This document shows positions 12,370 through 22,340 of a stretch of 64,000 nt of DNA, piece after piece. This DNA comes from Eonycteris spelaea (lineage: Eukaryota; Chordata; Mammalia; Chiroptera; Pteropodidae), in assembly GCA_003508835.1 (NCBI GenBank), contig PUFA01000170.1, forward strand, positions 2,790,001 through 2,854,000, given 5' to 3'. How positions within the stretch are numbered: the stretch's first letter is position 1; every line of letters begins with the position of its first letter. A program made the position numbers and the translations under genes. Below the pieces are notes generated by a model. The model was not told where the DNA came from, did no database searches, and saw only the letters and a list, made by a program, of their open reading frames with translations.

Positions 12370-13273
12370 TTGTCTTCTTAAAGAAGTCCCTCCAACATTT
12401 CCTGTAATACTGGCTTGGTGCTGATAAATTCCTTTAGCTTATTTTTGTCTGGGAAACTCTTTATCTATCGTTCAACTCTAAATGATAGCTTTGCTGGATA
12501 AAGTATTCTTGGTTGTAGATCCTGGGTCTTTATCATGTCGAATGTTTTTTTGCCAAGCCTTTCTATCCTGCATAGTTTCTTTTGAGAAATCAGCTGCCAG
12601 TCTTATGGGTGTTCCCTTATAGGTAACTATCTGTTTTTCTCTTGCTGCTTTTAATAGTCTTTCTTTGTATTTAATCTTTGGCATTTTAATTATGTTGTGT
12701 CGTGGTGTGGGCCTCTTTGGATCCTTGGTTTTGGGGATTCTCTGAGCTTCCTGAGGTTTTTTGATCATTTCCATCACCAGGTTAGGGAAGTTTTCCATCA
12801 TTATTTCTTCAAACAGCTGTTCAACACCTTGATTTTCTTCAGTTATACCTATCAGGCAGATATTTGGACCCTTAATAATGTTTCATATGCTCCTTAAATT
12901 ATTTTTGTAGTCTTGGCATCTTTTTTCTTGCTATTTCGATTGAGTGTCCTTGGCTTTCTCATCCTCTAGAAAGATCATTTGATCCTTTTTTTAAATTCAC
13001 TTTGTTTATTCTTTGTTTATTCCATTTAATATACTTCTCATCTCAGATAATCTTCATTTCAGACTGGTTCCTTCTTATAATTTCCACTTCCATTTTCATG
13101 GTTTTTATTTCTTTGTTGAAGTTCTCACTGAATTTATCTACACTTCCCAAAAGTTCATTGAGCATCTTTATAATCAGTATTTTGAACTCTGCATCTGTTA
13201 GATTACTTGACTCCATTATATCTGGATCTCTGTTCTGTTCTCTCATATGGTTTCTGCTTCTTTGTCTTTCCAT
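12370..13273 (-). pseudogene. L1 ORF1p (RNA-binding chaperone) relic
   Basis: ORF1p is the trimeric nucleic-acid chaperone of L1 particles. A first open piece at 13273-13043 starts MERQRSRNHMREQNRDP and continues into a leucine-patterned coiled coil ('NLTDAEFKILIIKMLNELLG'). After a break, a second piece begins inside the RRM domain ('EENQGVEQLFEEI') and continues with MMENFPNLVMEMIKKPQEAQ. It then shows the signatures KRPTPRHNIIKMPK, AAREKQIVTYKGTPIRLAAD and FSKETMQ. A frame change near 12480 leads to the C-terminal 'KSFPDKNKLKEFIS' segment and a stop near 12370. The reading frame is broken at least twice. Confidence 0.8.
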
Positions 13274-13279
13274 TTTGGC

Positions 13280-14240
13280 TGCCTTTCTGTGTCTGTTTCT
13301 GTGTATTAAGAAAAGCTCCTAAGTCTCTTGGTCCTATTAGTGTGGATTTGTGAAGTAGGTGTCCAGTGGCACAGTCCAAAGAGGAGTTCAGCTGCTGGCT
13401 AAATTTAGCCCAATCCTCTGTCTTTCTGGTGCCGTCTGTTAAGATTCATCAAGCAATCCACAGATGCTGTGCTTATAGTTACCTCAAAAGGCCATGCCAG
13501 AAACCGAGGCCAGCTAGTTCCAGTGTGAGTCTAGGCACTGCTCAGCAAGGAGCACCTGACTCTCTAAGGATATAACTGGATGTAGCTTGGGTGGGGCCAT
13601 GATTTGGGGGAGGTGAGGTTTCAGGGAATCTGCTGGGCGGAGGGATCTCTATTACCCAGTTTGATGAGGTCTCAGCTATGGCGGTGCTGTGTTTTGTTTA
13701 CTGAGACAGGGGAGGGCTCAACAGGGAACGATGAATACCGCTGTCACTTCTGTGGACAGAGAGTCTCGCTTAGGCCCTCACTCTGACAGTATCTCTCTGT
13801 AAGTCCCTGGTGTCCCTGTGTGCTGCCGAATCGGCACTGGTGCTCAGAGCCAGCAGGTCCATCACTGTGAAAATCTGCTCGCAGACGTGGCCCCTTTAAG
13901 AGGCGTCTGCTGCTGCCACTGCTGCCGTCTCTGTCTCACTCAGGACCGGGCAGCCCCGCATTGCGCCCCGTCCTACCTTCTACCAATATAGGGTGATTTC
14001 TTGGATTTCTCCCTAGTTGTTTGATTTGTTCATAAAGATCCCAGGTGATATTTCCTTACTGCTTGCTCCTTGTTTCCATCACAACTTTGATTTGGTTGCT
14101 AGAGGCATGAACAGAGTCTCTATCATCTATGCCATTGTTTTTTTCCTCTTGTGGTTGTTTCTTAATCAGTTGCTCCTGCTGCTAAGAAACCCTGCTGTAG
14201 ACAAAGAGGCCCATCCTTGAATCTCACTGGCTTCTTGAGG
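13280..14240 (-). other. GC-richer 5' UTR of the nested L1
   Basis: This block is clearly richer in G+C and CpG than its surroundings, most of all at 13840-13975 (gccgaatcggcac, ctgctcgcagacg, accgggcagccccgc). It lies directly 5' of ORF1 in the element's orientation, as expected for an L1 promoter-bearing 5' UTR. Plus-strand open frames at 13366-13575, 13604-13786 and 14017-14220 are incidental. Confidence 0.65.
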
Positions 14241-14435
14241 AGGTGTGGTATTAAGAAATATAGTATCTAATTTTTTAGATTTGCATCTTCTTCATGACTA
14301 ATGATGTTGAACATTATTTTTATTGGCTATTTGGATATTCTCTTTATATAATGTTTATATAAGTCCTTTGCTTGTTTCTATTGAGTTATCTGTCTTTTTC
14401 ATATTTATTTATAGGAGTTTAAAATTTATTATGGA
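14241..14435 (-). mobile_element. Older L1M 3' UTR, antisense, right half
   Basis: 'gaggtgtggtattaagaaat', 'tagatttgcatcttcttcat', 'gactaatgatgttgaacatt' and 'aagtcctttgcttgtttcta' resume the antisense L1 consensus exactly where it stopped at about 11764. Confidence 0.82.
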
Positions 14436-14449
14436 TCTGAGTAATTTAA

Positions 14450-14945
14450 ATGGTGTGATACTGGCACAACTATAGGAAATTGAGCAGTTGGCTAATGGGC
14501 TCTAGAAAGAGACCCCATGTGTACTGTGACTTATTCCTTATGGAAAATATGATTCTGAATTACAGTGAGGGAAATGATGGTCTTTTTAATAAATAGTACT
14601 GATTTGATTAACTGTGTGGTGTGATTTCCTGATTTATGCCATATATTAATATCAATCCCAGATGGACGACATATCTAAATATGAAATGTAAAGTAATAAT
14701 GCTTTGCAAAAAATACAGGAAGATATGTTTATAACATTGTGGAAGAGAAGGTTTCTTAAACTGGGCACAAGCACTAACCATAAATTTAAGCAATAATAAA
14801 TTGGGCCTCATTAAAAATAAGAAGTTCTCTTTATGAAAAGACCTACTAAACAGTGAAAAAGATAAGACAGAAGACCTGAGATGCTATTTCCAATTTACAT
14901 ATCTAAAAGAGGACTGTTATTCAGAATTCAAATTATTTTAGATAC
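14450..14945 (+). mobile_element. Old L1 ORF2 C-terminal relic, sense
   Basis: 'aataaatagtactgatttga', 'tcccagatggacgacatatc', 'taaattgggcctcattaaaa' and 'ataagaagttctctttatga' track the 3' part of L1 ORF2 in sense orientation, with many changes. Its orientation is opposite to the neighbour on its left. Confidence 0.65.
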
Positions 14946-15970
14946 ATTTTGGTAATTTTCAGAATTTTCATTGTAAAAGTATATATATGTGTTAAAACAG
15001 ATCTTCGCCTTTATTTGGCTAACTTAAAAATCAAGATAGAGTCATATATATACTTACACATTTTAAATAAATTAATTCTTACACATTATAAATTATTAAT
15101 CTAAATTCTGTAAGTTTCTAAAATCCAGCATACTCTTTACGATTGAGAGTAGGAAAAAAACATTAATATTTAAAATTTTATTATTTAGTTTTTTGTTAAC
15201 TAAAACGCTAAATTCAATTATTTTATTACCAAGTATTTCTAAACTGTGTATTAAATTTATTTTGCCAAAAGATTCATATGGATACAGTTTCTAGTTTAAA
15301 ATTGAATTCTATGCATTATATTTTCAAAACTTACTAGGTCATGTAAAATTGTTAGTTTAAAATAAAAAAATAGTAAAATTTTGATAAAGTTTAAAAAAAA
15401 ATAGAAAATTTAGCCCTGTAATGCTAAGAACCTGCTAAAATGTCACTTAAATTACAAGAAATCAGTGTGTCTATAAAACTGTAAAAATTGTTATTTAAAG
15501 ATGTTATAAAATTTTGATTCCAAAATGTTGGAACCTTTATTACTATATTATACCTGGGTTCTACCTTTTCATCTCAGTAAATACTAATTTATTTAGAACT
15601 AGATATTTATCATATACAGTTTATTGTGATTTTAAACTTTATTGACTTTCTCTTTTGAATTTAAATTGGCTTTGATACTCGAGATTATTTTAGAGAACTA
15701 ATTTTTATTCCTCCAAACTCTATAAGAATATTCATTTCTATGCATCTATTTTCCCATTTCTGGAAATTGGTAAAAAGACTTCTGTGACAGCTTGTATCAT
15801 AAGACATTTTTATTTTGTTACTGTTGAATTCACACTGTCAATTTTAATGAATCCTGCCCAATTAAAGTGATGTGCATATCTTTCATGAGTCCATAATCAA
15901 TATAATCAATTATATTTTTACATAATTGCACAGATATAATTTTATCTCAGGATGTTGGAGGATTAATGCA
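14946..15970. other. Intron 2 sequence directly upstream of exon 3
   Basis: Very AT-rich, apparently single copy. No repeat was recognised in the last kilobase before the exon. Confidence 0.55.
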
Positions 15971-15988
15971 TTTTTTAATATGTTGCAG
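15971..15988 (+). promoter_or_regulatory. DPYD: 3' splice site (acceptor) of DPYD intron 2
   Basis: The stretch ends in TTGCAG directly before the AAT codon of exon 3. A short T-run (ttttttaata) supplies the polypyrimidine tract, which is modest and broken by purines. The match with the known exon 3 boundary fixes this AG as the acceptor. Confidence 0.93.
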
Positions 15989-16071
15989 AATTGCGAGAAG
16001 CTGGAGAATAATTTTGATGACATCAAGCACACAACTCTTGGTGAGCGAGGAGCTCTCCGAGAAGCAATGAG
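15989..16071 (+). CDS. DPYD: DPYD exon 3 (dihydropyrimidine dehydrogenase, residues 51-78)
   Basis: The exon encodes part of the cytosolic homodimeric flavo-iron-sulfur enzyme that uses NADPH to reduce uracil and thymine, the first and rate-limiting step of pyrimidine breakdown and of 5-fluorouracil clearance. The reading frame starts at the first base and gives [20 protein letters not shown] followed by GALREAMR, the last codon being split after two bases. I recognise this as residues 51-78 of mammalian DPD, apparently identical to human. Length (83 bp) and split-codon phase match human exon 3 (c.151-233). It lies in the N-terminal domain, just before the Cys79-Leu-Lys-Cys82 cluster that binds a 4Fe-4S centre and is encoded by exon 4, outside this window. 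Because 83 is not a multiple of three, skipping this exon would shift the frame. It is flanked by a consensus acceptor and donor. It is the only exon in the 64 kb. Confidence 0.97.
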
Positions 16072-16077
16072 GTAAGT
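16072..16077 (+). promoter_or_regulatory. DPYD: 5' splice site (donor) of DPYD intron 3
   Basis: GTAAGT directly after ...AATGAG gives a near-perfect MAG|GTAAGT donor. It leaves codon 78 (Arg, AG|G) split in phase 2, as expected for joining to exon 4. Confidence 0.95.
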
Positions 16078-17070
16078 CTGAGTCACCATAGCAACAGTCA
16101 CAGATGTGGTAAAGAAAAAGTCATTCTTCATTATTGGGGGAACAAATGAGTTCATTGCCACCATTCAGCTCTGTTCTCTAAGGTATTAATTTGTCAGTGG
16201 AGAGACTTCCCTTGAGGCTGTACTTTGGTTTTGAAGCTGCATAAATGTTAAGCCTCAGTGCACAGTAAAAAATGTAAATGTTTAATTTGTTACTTAAAAT
16301 GCTTAAGGGGTGTCTTGTTTTATATTTATACTAAACTGTGTGATTGAATGGAAATATTGTTCATCTAAATTCTGCTTGTATGTAAAAATAAACAGCACAA
16401 TGGTGGTTTAACTCAGTAGTATTTCTTCCTAATTAATATTTAATTAAAAAGGAGCACTTAAAATTTCATATTATATTAGTTTTTATAGGATTACATCATT
16501 GCATTTTAAAACTGATTTACATTTTCACACTATTATGATGTGTATAGGTTAACTTTTTCAAAGACAGTAGTTTATAATGAACCGGATGATGTTTTTCGCA
16601 TTTTAACGTTGCTATTCCTGAATGTGTCTCTGAATTTCTTCCCAAAATTGATGCCTTTTTAATAACTTTTAGGAAGCAGTCTTTAAATCCATCTGATCAG
16701 AATAAAGCAAGGTTTTTTACTAGACATTAAATATGTGTGAGAAATAAAACTCTTCGTCCTTATAGCTATAAAACAACAACAGCAAATTATATTAACTTAA
16801 AAGTTCTGAGTTGAACCTTTGGATAATTTTCTATATCATTGTACAGAAATAGTATATTTACCTTTATTTAGCCTACAAAATTAAAATTGGTTTTGAAAAT
16901 ATATCTTCTATCAATGCTCATTTTGTTCGGTTCTTAAATCAAGGCCAAACAAAATTTACGATAGGAGATAGTAGAATGGTTAAAGCTTGGAGGTTTCCTA
17001 GAAGGGTATTTCGGGTACAATTTCGTTATTGCTAGCACACAGTTACCATATACTTTAGTTTAGAAGCTGC
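16078..17070. other. Intron 3 sequence directly downstream of exon 3
   Basis: AT-rich and apparently single copy. A short MIR-head-like phrase (agtagaatggttaaagcttg, from 16968) is too short to call. Confidence 0.5.
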
Positions 17071-17204
17071 TCTCATTTAGCAACCTCCCTTTTACCATGC
17101 AAGCAGCAGGGGAAAGTAATTAAATTTAATAGAAACTGCCCTCATTTTGAAGCCACTTCTATTTAAAACCACAGGGGGAGGTAATTAAATTTAATGGAAA
17201 CAGT
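17071..17204. repeat. Diverged tandem duplication, unit about 65-70 bp
   Basis: Two adjacent copies each run from a '(c)ctcattt' start to a shared core: 'gtaattaaatttaatagaaa' in the first and 'gtaattaaatttaatggaaa' in the second, each preceded by a G-rich caggggaa/agggggag phrase. The left halves have diverged more than the cores. Confidence 0.75.
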
Positions 17205-18162
17205 AGCTTCTATACAAAGATACATGGTACTTCTGTATAGATGATTATGATGTCACAAAAAGAGGAATAATATATTACTAGAACAGAGAAATTACCAGCT
17301 GGAGCAAGTGAGCCTATTTTATTGTTAATGTCTTCACTAATAAAAAAAAAAAAGAGAGAGGAAAAAATAAAACAGTACTCAATAGAGAATGTGTATCTAT
17401 ATAAGTGTAATCAGACATTCTCAAAGTTGAAATTATTGAAAATAGTAGTAAATTAAAAATAAGGTGTAAAATATATTGTGGAAAAGGTCAGTGCAGAAAT
17501 TATGAATAAACTGTTTTTCAATATAGTTTTATCCTCTATATAAAACTATCACAGTTACAAATTGAACACATCATTTCTGTGAATGCCTATGTTAATAACT
17601 TTGTATATGTAAGTGTGCACACCAATGTATATTTAGAAACTATAGTTATTCTCTGTATTTTTGTATCTATTCAGTTTAAAGTAGACACCTAGACAAAGAG
17701 AATAAAAGAATTGAGGGCTAAAACACAAAGAATTGCAAAGCAGCAGTATGAATAAAAATGGATGTGAGTGAGGGAAACATATTGAACAGGGAAAGGAGAC
17801 ATAATTAGTATAGAAAATTTATCATCGAGAAAAAAAAATTCAGTTATGGGAGAATTGCATATGAAGAGATTATTGAACTCTGCCAAATTTTTAAATAATT
17901 GCCATTTTGGAAAATACCAGGATATTCTGCTTTTAAAAAAGTAGAGATGAACTAATGAGAGAAACAAGTATTACCTGGTTGGCGTAACCTTTCTACCACC
18001 ACGCTATGAGATAAAGCAGTAGTCTAGGTAATTTCAATCAGCATTTAATTATATGGCTGTGTAATGTACTTTGTTTACATAGTTTGCATATATTACACAC
18101 ACACATATTATTGGTAATGTTTCCATTCACTAAACACAATTAAATAATTTAGTAACTAAAGC

Positions 18163-18202
18163 ATTTAACAATTTAGCATACTATTTAACAATTTAGTATA
18201 CT
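18163..18202. repeat. 20-bp tandem duplication, two copies
   Basis: atttaacaatttagcatact is followed directly by atttaacaatttagtatact, one base different. Confidence 0.92.
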
Positions 18203-18289
18203 CTGTTTTTTGTTTTCTAACTTTTACTTGTGAGATTATGGAAATATGTTAACAAAAGTTATAATGCCAATAGAATGATAGTGACTAAT

Positions 18290-18480
18290 AGAATAAAGAG
18301 AATGCTGAAGGGACATTCTTATTTTTACCTCACATGAAGGGTGTCTGGATCAGTGAAAACCATGGAGAGGATGAGAAATTTGATCTAGGCCTTGAAAGAT
18401 GGCCAGTTTTGCAGGTGAAGGGAATAGTGTTGGGCAAAGGTATGGAGGCATACAGGTGCCAGGCAGAAACAGGAACAGTA
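18290..18480 (-). mobile_element. L2-type LINE relic, antisense
   Basis: 'atctaggccttgaaagatgg', 'ttgcaggtgaagggaa', 'gggcaaaggtatggaggcat' and 'ggcagaaacaggaacag' follow the reverse L2-type consensus. A 'tttttaagaaaaagtgtgac' phrase near 18820 may be its continuation. Confidence 0.55.
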
Positions 18481-18851
18481 AGTGGTCTGATGTAAAGCAA
18501 AAATTTTCAAGCTTTTTTGAATATATTGTTTTCCCACAAAACTCACTTAGGCAGAATTTTTTAGTCAGTGATCTCTCTCCTTATATGCCAAGAATCTCTG
18601 GGTGGAAATGGAGCAGTAGGAGGTTGGCAAGGATAATGGGAGAAATTCAGAATCTCAGAGTGTGAGACAGGTATGAGTGATTTGCCAAAACCTCAGTGAG
18701 CACAGGGGCTGGTCTCAGGAGGCTGGCTAGAAATTTGTGTGTTACCATATTCTGGAGGCCAGTTACCTAACGTCTAGTTTGTCATGAAAAAAATTTAAAT
18801 CGTTTCAGGTAGTCATTGTGGTTTTTAAGAAAAAGTGTGACAGAATTAAAT

Positions 18852-18864
18852 ATGTATGTATGTA

Positions 18865-18938
<74 letters not shown>
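18852..18938. repeat. (TATG)n-(TA)n-(CA)n compound microsatellite
   Basis: tatgtatgtatg is followed by about 13 TA units, then a (CA)n run of about 12 units and tatatata. This is the longest uninterrupted alternating tract in the window and is likely to be length-polymorphic and Z-DNA or cruciform prone. Confidence 0.97.
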
Positions 18939-19014
18939 AATCATGAAGATAATTTTACAGCTCTGTAGAATTCTAGGAGGGGAAGAGGATACAACGTAGG
19001 GACAGATAAAGTCA

Positions 19015-19135
19015 ATCATTTATTTAATAAACATTTATTGGGTTTCTCTAAAATGTCAGATAATGGGGTTAAAGATATGAATAAGACAGAGTCCCTGCCC
19101 TGAAGGAGCTAACAGTCTGGTGGAGGAGACAGGTA
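19015..19135 (-). mobile_element. L2 3' end, antisense
   Basis: 'tttaataaacatttattggg', 'gatatgaataagacagagtc' and 'cctgccctgaaggagctaac' with agtctggtggaggagacag is the reverse complement of the L2 3' end. Confidence 0.8.
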
Positions 19136-19670
19136 CAAAGATCAGGACTTGAGTCTTTTCCCTGGTCCCCGAACTCCACGGTAGCTTTCTGTTGTTCATA
19201 GGCAGGGCATAGCTTGGCTACGGGAGTGTCTTCCTCTCTCATTAGCTTAACCTCTGTGGCAGCCCTTAGGTGGCTCCAGGCACCCACAGTGGTGCTCTTG
19301 TCCTGAGTATGTCCACCTTGGAGAAGCTGGAGCAGAACTGGACTGAATCTGAAGATTTGACCTTTTGTGGCTGCTGTCTCAGGGCCCTTTCGCAAGTTGG
19401 GTACAGCTCCTTGTTTATTAATGTTCTATTACTTCTATGAGCTTAGAACAAAAAAGAGAGGATTCTGCCCTTGCTCAGTTCTATGCCACCTCATTCAGTC
19501 CCTCCTCCTGGCCAGTCTTTGCCATGCAGTCTAGAACTATTCTGTCAGGATCTCACCCATGAATTGTTTCAGACACCTCCTATGCTTCCCCCAATTCCAA
19601 ATGTGAGGATACCCCAAGATTAGATCCAATCATGTAAAGAGCACTAGGAGCTACAACTTACTGTGGAATG
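19136..19670. other. Unclassified GC-richer block
   Basis: About 530 bp of balanced base composition directly after an L2 3' end. A minus-strand open frame of 108 codons (19395-19069) runs across its left part and on into the L2, so it is not a conserved protein as such. I recognise no repeat family, splice pattern or protein domain. It could be an LTR, a processed-transcript relic or single-copy DNA. Confidence 0.4.
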
Positions 19671-19889
19671 TACTGGCTAAATAAAGCATGCATTTGATTT
19701 AGTTTTAGCACATATGTAGGATGAGAAAAAATAATTTTAAAGTTTGTTTTGACAGGAGAATGGAGAGTTCAGTGGAGGGAACAAGAGAGGTAAAAGAGAC
19801 AAGTGACCCCACTAAAATGATGGTAGAAGGGTATTGAGGTCAACAGAGGGGCGTGTAATTGAGAAATTTAGAAATATTTAGAACGTCAA

Positions 19890-20130
19890 CCTGATGAGGC
19901 TTTGTTACTTAATAGCCTCAATAAATCATAAACCTGATTTAATCTGTGCTGCTCTGTTTAAAGGCTTTAAAATTTTTCTTCTGCTGAAAAAAAGTCAAAT
20001 TTATTTGTGTGTCCTAGTAGATATTAAATCCCATGAGGGCATGAGGAATGCTATTTTGCTTTCCTTTGTATTCTCAGCCTTATCTTAGTATTAATGTATA
20101 GTAGGTGCTTATGAATTATTTGTTGATAAA
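19890..20130 (+). mobile_element. L2 3' end, sense
   Basis: 'aatcccatgagggcatgagg', 'tttgtattctcagccttatc' and 'tatagtaggtgcttatgaat' with tatttgttga is the sense L2 3' terminus. It has lost its final tail repeats. Confidence 0.7.
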
Positions 20131-20633
20131 GGTAAAGGTAAGAAGAAGGAGACTTATCAAGGGCAAGTCAAATGTTTCATTTTGAGTATTCGGATATACA
20201 TTAAATGAAATAAGGAGGAGAAAATAGAAGGGGATTAAGGAAGAAGATTTTAGTTTTCAGATGAATTTGAGATAGCTATGGTAAACTCGTGTACAAGTTT
20301 GCAATAGGCAGAAGAAAAAGACTATACTACAGATCAGCCAAAAGGCTGGAGGTCGATGTGCCTATTTGGGACTCGTTAACATTTTCATACTTGTAGCCAT
20401 AGGAAGGCATGTGATTTCTAAAAAAAATGCATCAAATCAGGATCTAACTGGATGCCTAAGAAAAATACTGGACTTAGGAAAGCTTGTGTCAGAGGGAAAC
20501 ATCTTTTAGGATTTAAAAATGTTAACTAATCTTCTCCAGCAGAGTTGGTGGAGACTGTACCTGGTGTGTCCAAGAAATAAAGGGCGGGCATCATTCTCAC
20601 CCAGAGCTCTCTGGCTCATGCAGACATCTAGAG

Positions 20634-20803
20634 CAGTGTTGCATGGTACAACGTTCTGCTATGATAGGGATGTTCAGTATGGTAGCCACTGAGCACTGAA
20701 ACTGTAGCTGGTGTCACTGAAGAACATACTGCTAGATTTTATTTAATTTTTACTAATTTAAATGTAAATAGTTGCATGTGGCCAGTAACTATGGTTTGTA
20801 CAG
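20634..20803 (+). mobile_element. MER5A hAT-Charlie MITE
   Basis: 'ctgctatgatagggatgttc', 'tatggtagccactgagcact', 'atttaatttttactaattta' and 'catgtggccagtaactatgg' give a full-length-looking copy of this non-autonomous hAT element. Terminal cagtgtt and tttgtacag remain at the ends. Confidence 0.85.
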
Positions 20804-20944
20804 CATCATATTGCCCCAGAGAGATGTTTTCATTTGCTAAAGTGACATTCGAATGCCTCTTACTGATGGAATTCTCATCAGTGGAGCTGGTAAGGTTAAA
20901 CTGCATTCACACGCATCACACATATACATTACACATGCTCTCAC

Positions 20945-22340
20945 TGTCTCAGACAATGAAAAGTAAAAGGTGGATTCATAAAATAGCAATTGATGTGAAA
21001 AAATGGAAATTAACAAGTATGACGATATGGAGGAGCCAAGTGACTCTTATTCTCCAAAGGCATAATTTATATCTAGAAAGCCCAAGAGAGCTAACAACAA
21101 AAGCCGCCCTAGAAATAATAAGAGAATTTAGTAATATGGTCAGATTCAAGGTAAAGATGGAAATTCGTGAGATTCTATGTGTTAGCTACAACCAGTTAGT
21201 GCTTGTAATCGATAATAGATCCTATGAAGATCCTGTAAAGTGATTATATCATAAAGTACCCCAAATCTTCTAGGACATGTTGACTCACTCAGTAAGTGGT
21301 TTAAGAGGCAGTTTTCGTTTGGAAAAAAGAATTTTCTTTATAATCTCACTTCATACATGTTAAAAGAAAATTTCATGTATATGAAAGAGCTAAAAGAAAT
21401 AAATGAAATGGACAAAGTTCAATAAGTTATGGAGGTGACTATTTTTTCAAGGTTTGGATGGAGAAGGAGATGATAAGCCAACAGAAATCACTAAGCTTTG
21501 CTTCTCTATGTATGAAAAAATTAGAAAATTAAATATTGGTGCATTGTATTTCCATATGGATAACAGATTCAAAAAGATTAGGAGCTCATTGGATAATTGA
21601 CAAAGTATGATTAAGAAACCTTTGAAAATATGCAACTATAATAGCAAATATATATATATATGTTATGTTAAAAATACTAATTTCTTGGTTATTAACATTG
21701 CTACAATTCACTGGCAAGGAGATTTTTGCGTGCTAGTGATGGAATCTTAGGAGAGCCATTCTCACATTTCTGGAGCTCAAGATGAGTGGAAATTCCTGCT
21801 GTATTTAAGGAGAGGTGGTGCCAATAAGTGCTAAGAGTCTTAAAACCAATGCACCCTTTTTATATTAATTTAACTTTCTGAAATATATTATGTAGAAGAT
21901 ATAGAAATTATGGACAAGCTGAATCTGTTCCTCCAACTATAGAATATTATGTTAAACAAATTAAATAGAACCTAATTAGACAATTTATTAAGGAAACAAA
22001 TAAGGAAATGAAGATTTTATATATATATAGTAGTAAATCATGGCATAATTAATTCCATCTGAATATTAAAATGATCTTTAGCATAATGTTTTAGTGACAT
22101 AAGAATGCTTATGTTTTAATGTTCAGTGAAAAATACTAGGGAAGAAAATTGCATGTAGAACATGATCTCCACCGAATATAAGGAATGCAGAGAAAAAAAG
22201 ATAGGAATGAAATATAATAAAATAGCTATTACATCTGGGTAATGGGCTTACAGATACTTTTTTCAAGCTTGTAATTTTCTGTTCTGAATTTTCTATACTG
22301 GGAGCATATTATGGATGATTAGAAAAATAGTGGAGTAAGA
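20945..22340 (+). mobile_element. Degraded L1M (L1M4-like), sense: ORF2 pieces and 3' UTR
   Basis: The left part carries decayed ORF2 text ('gaaagcccaagagagctaac', 'aataataagagaatttagta'). The right part is 3' UTR: 'tgttcagtgaaaaatactag', 'acatctgggtaatgggctta', 'ttctgaattttctatactgg', ending at gagcatattatg. The segment at 21640-21830 is not recognisable. The 155-codon frame at 20776-21243 runs out of MER5A into this element. Confidence 0.65.

Larger units (their letters stand above)
11765..14240 (-). mobile_element. HAL1-like (ORF1-only) L1 element, minus strand, nested
   Basis: On the minus strand the order is a GC-rich 5' UTR (about 14240-13280), ORF1 (about 13273-12370), a short piece of the start of ORF2's endonuclease region (about 12340-12180), then the 3' UTR and a short A-rich tail at about 11765. 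Nearly all of ORF2, including the whole reverse transcriptase, is absent, giving about 2.5 kb in total. That is the size and layout of HAL1 'half-L1' elements, although an internally deleted L1 would look the same. It interrupts an older antisense L1. It carries several frame breaks and cannot be active. Confidence 0.75.
1..15988 (+). other. DPYD: DPYD intron 2, 3' part
   Basis: No coding potential was found on either strand. The human intron is tens of kilobases long, so exon 2 lies upstream of this window. The sequence is AT-rich and filled with old L1, L2 and MIR copies, one solo LTR and one ORF1-only L1, listed separately. Its extent is inferred from the exon 3 acceptor. Confidence 0.9.

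Noticed and set aside
13002..13786. Several plus-strand open frames up to 106 codons
   Set aside because: They are antisense to the L1 ORF1 and 5' UTR on the minus strand.
15910..16164. 84-codon minus-strand frame across DPYD exon 3
   Set aside because: It is the shadow of the true exon on the opposite strand.
19069..19395. 108-codon minus-strand frame with balanced composition
   Set aside because: Part of it overlies an L2 3' end, it has no known domain and no splice signals. The DNA block is kept as an unclassified feature.
20776..21243. 155-codon plus-strand open frame, the longest in the window
   Set aside because: It starts inside a MER5A element and runs into decayed L1 ORF2 text. 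There is no domain, no splice context and no conservation signal.
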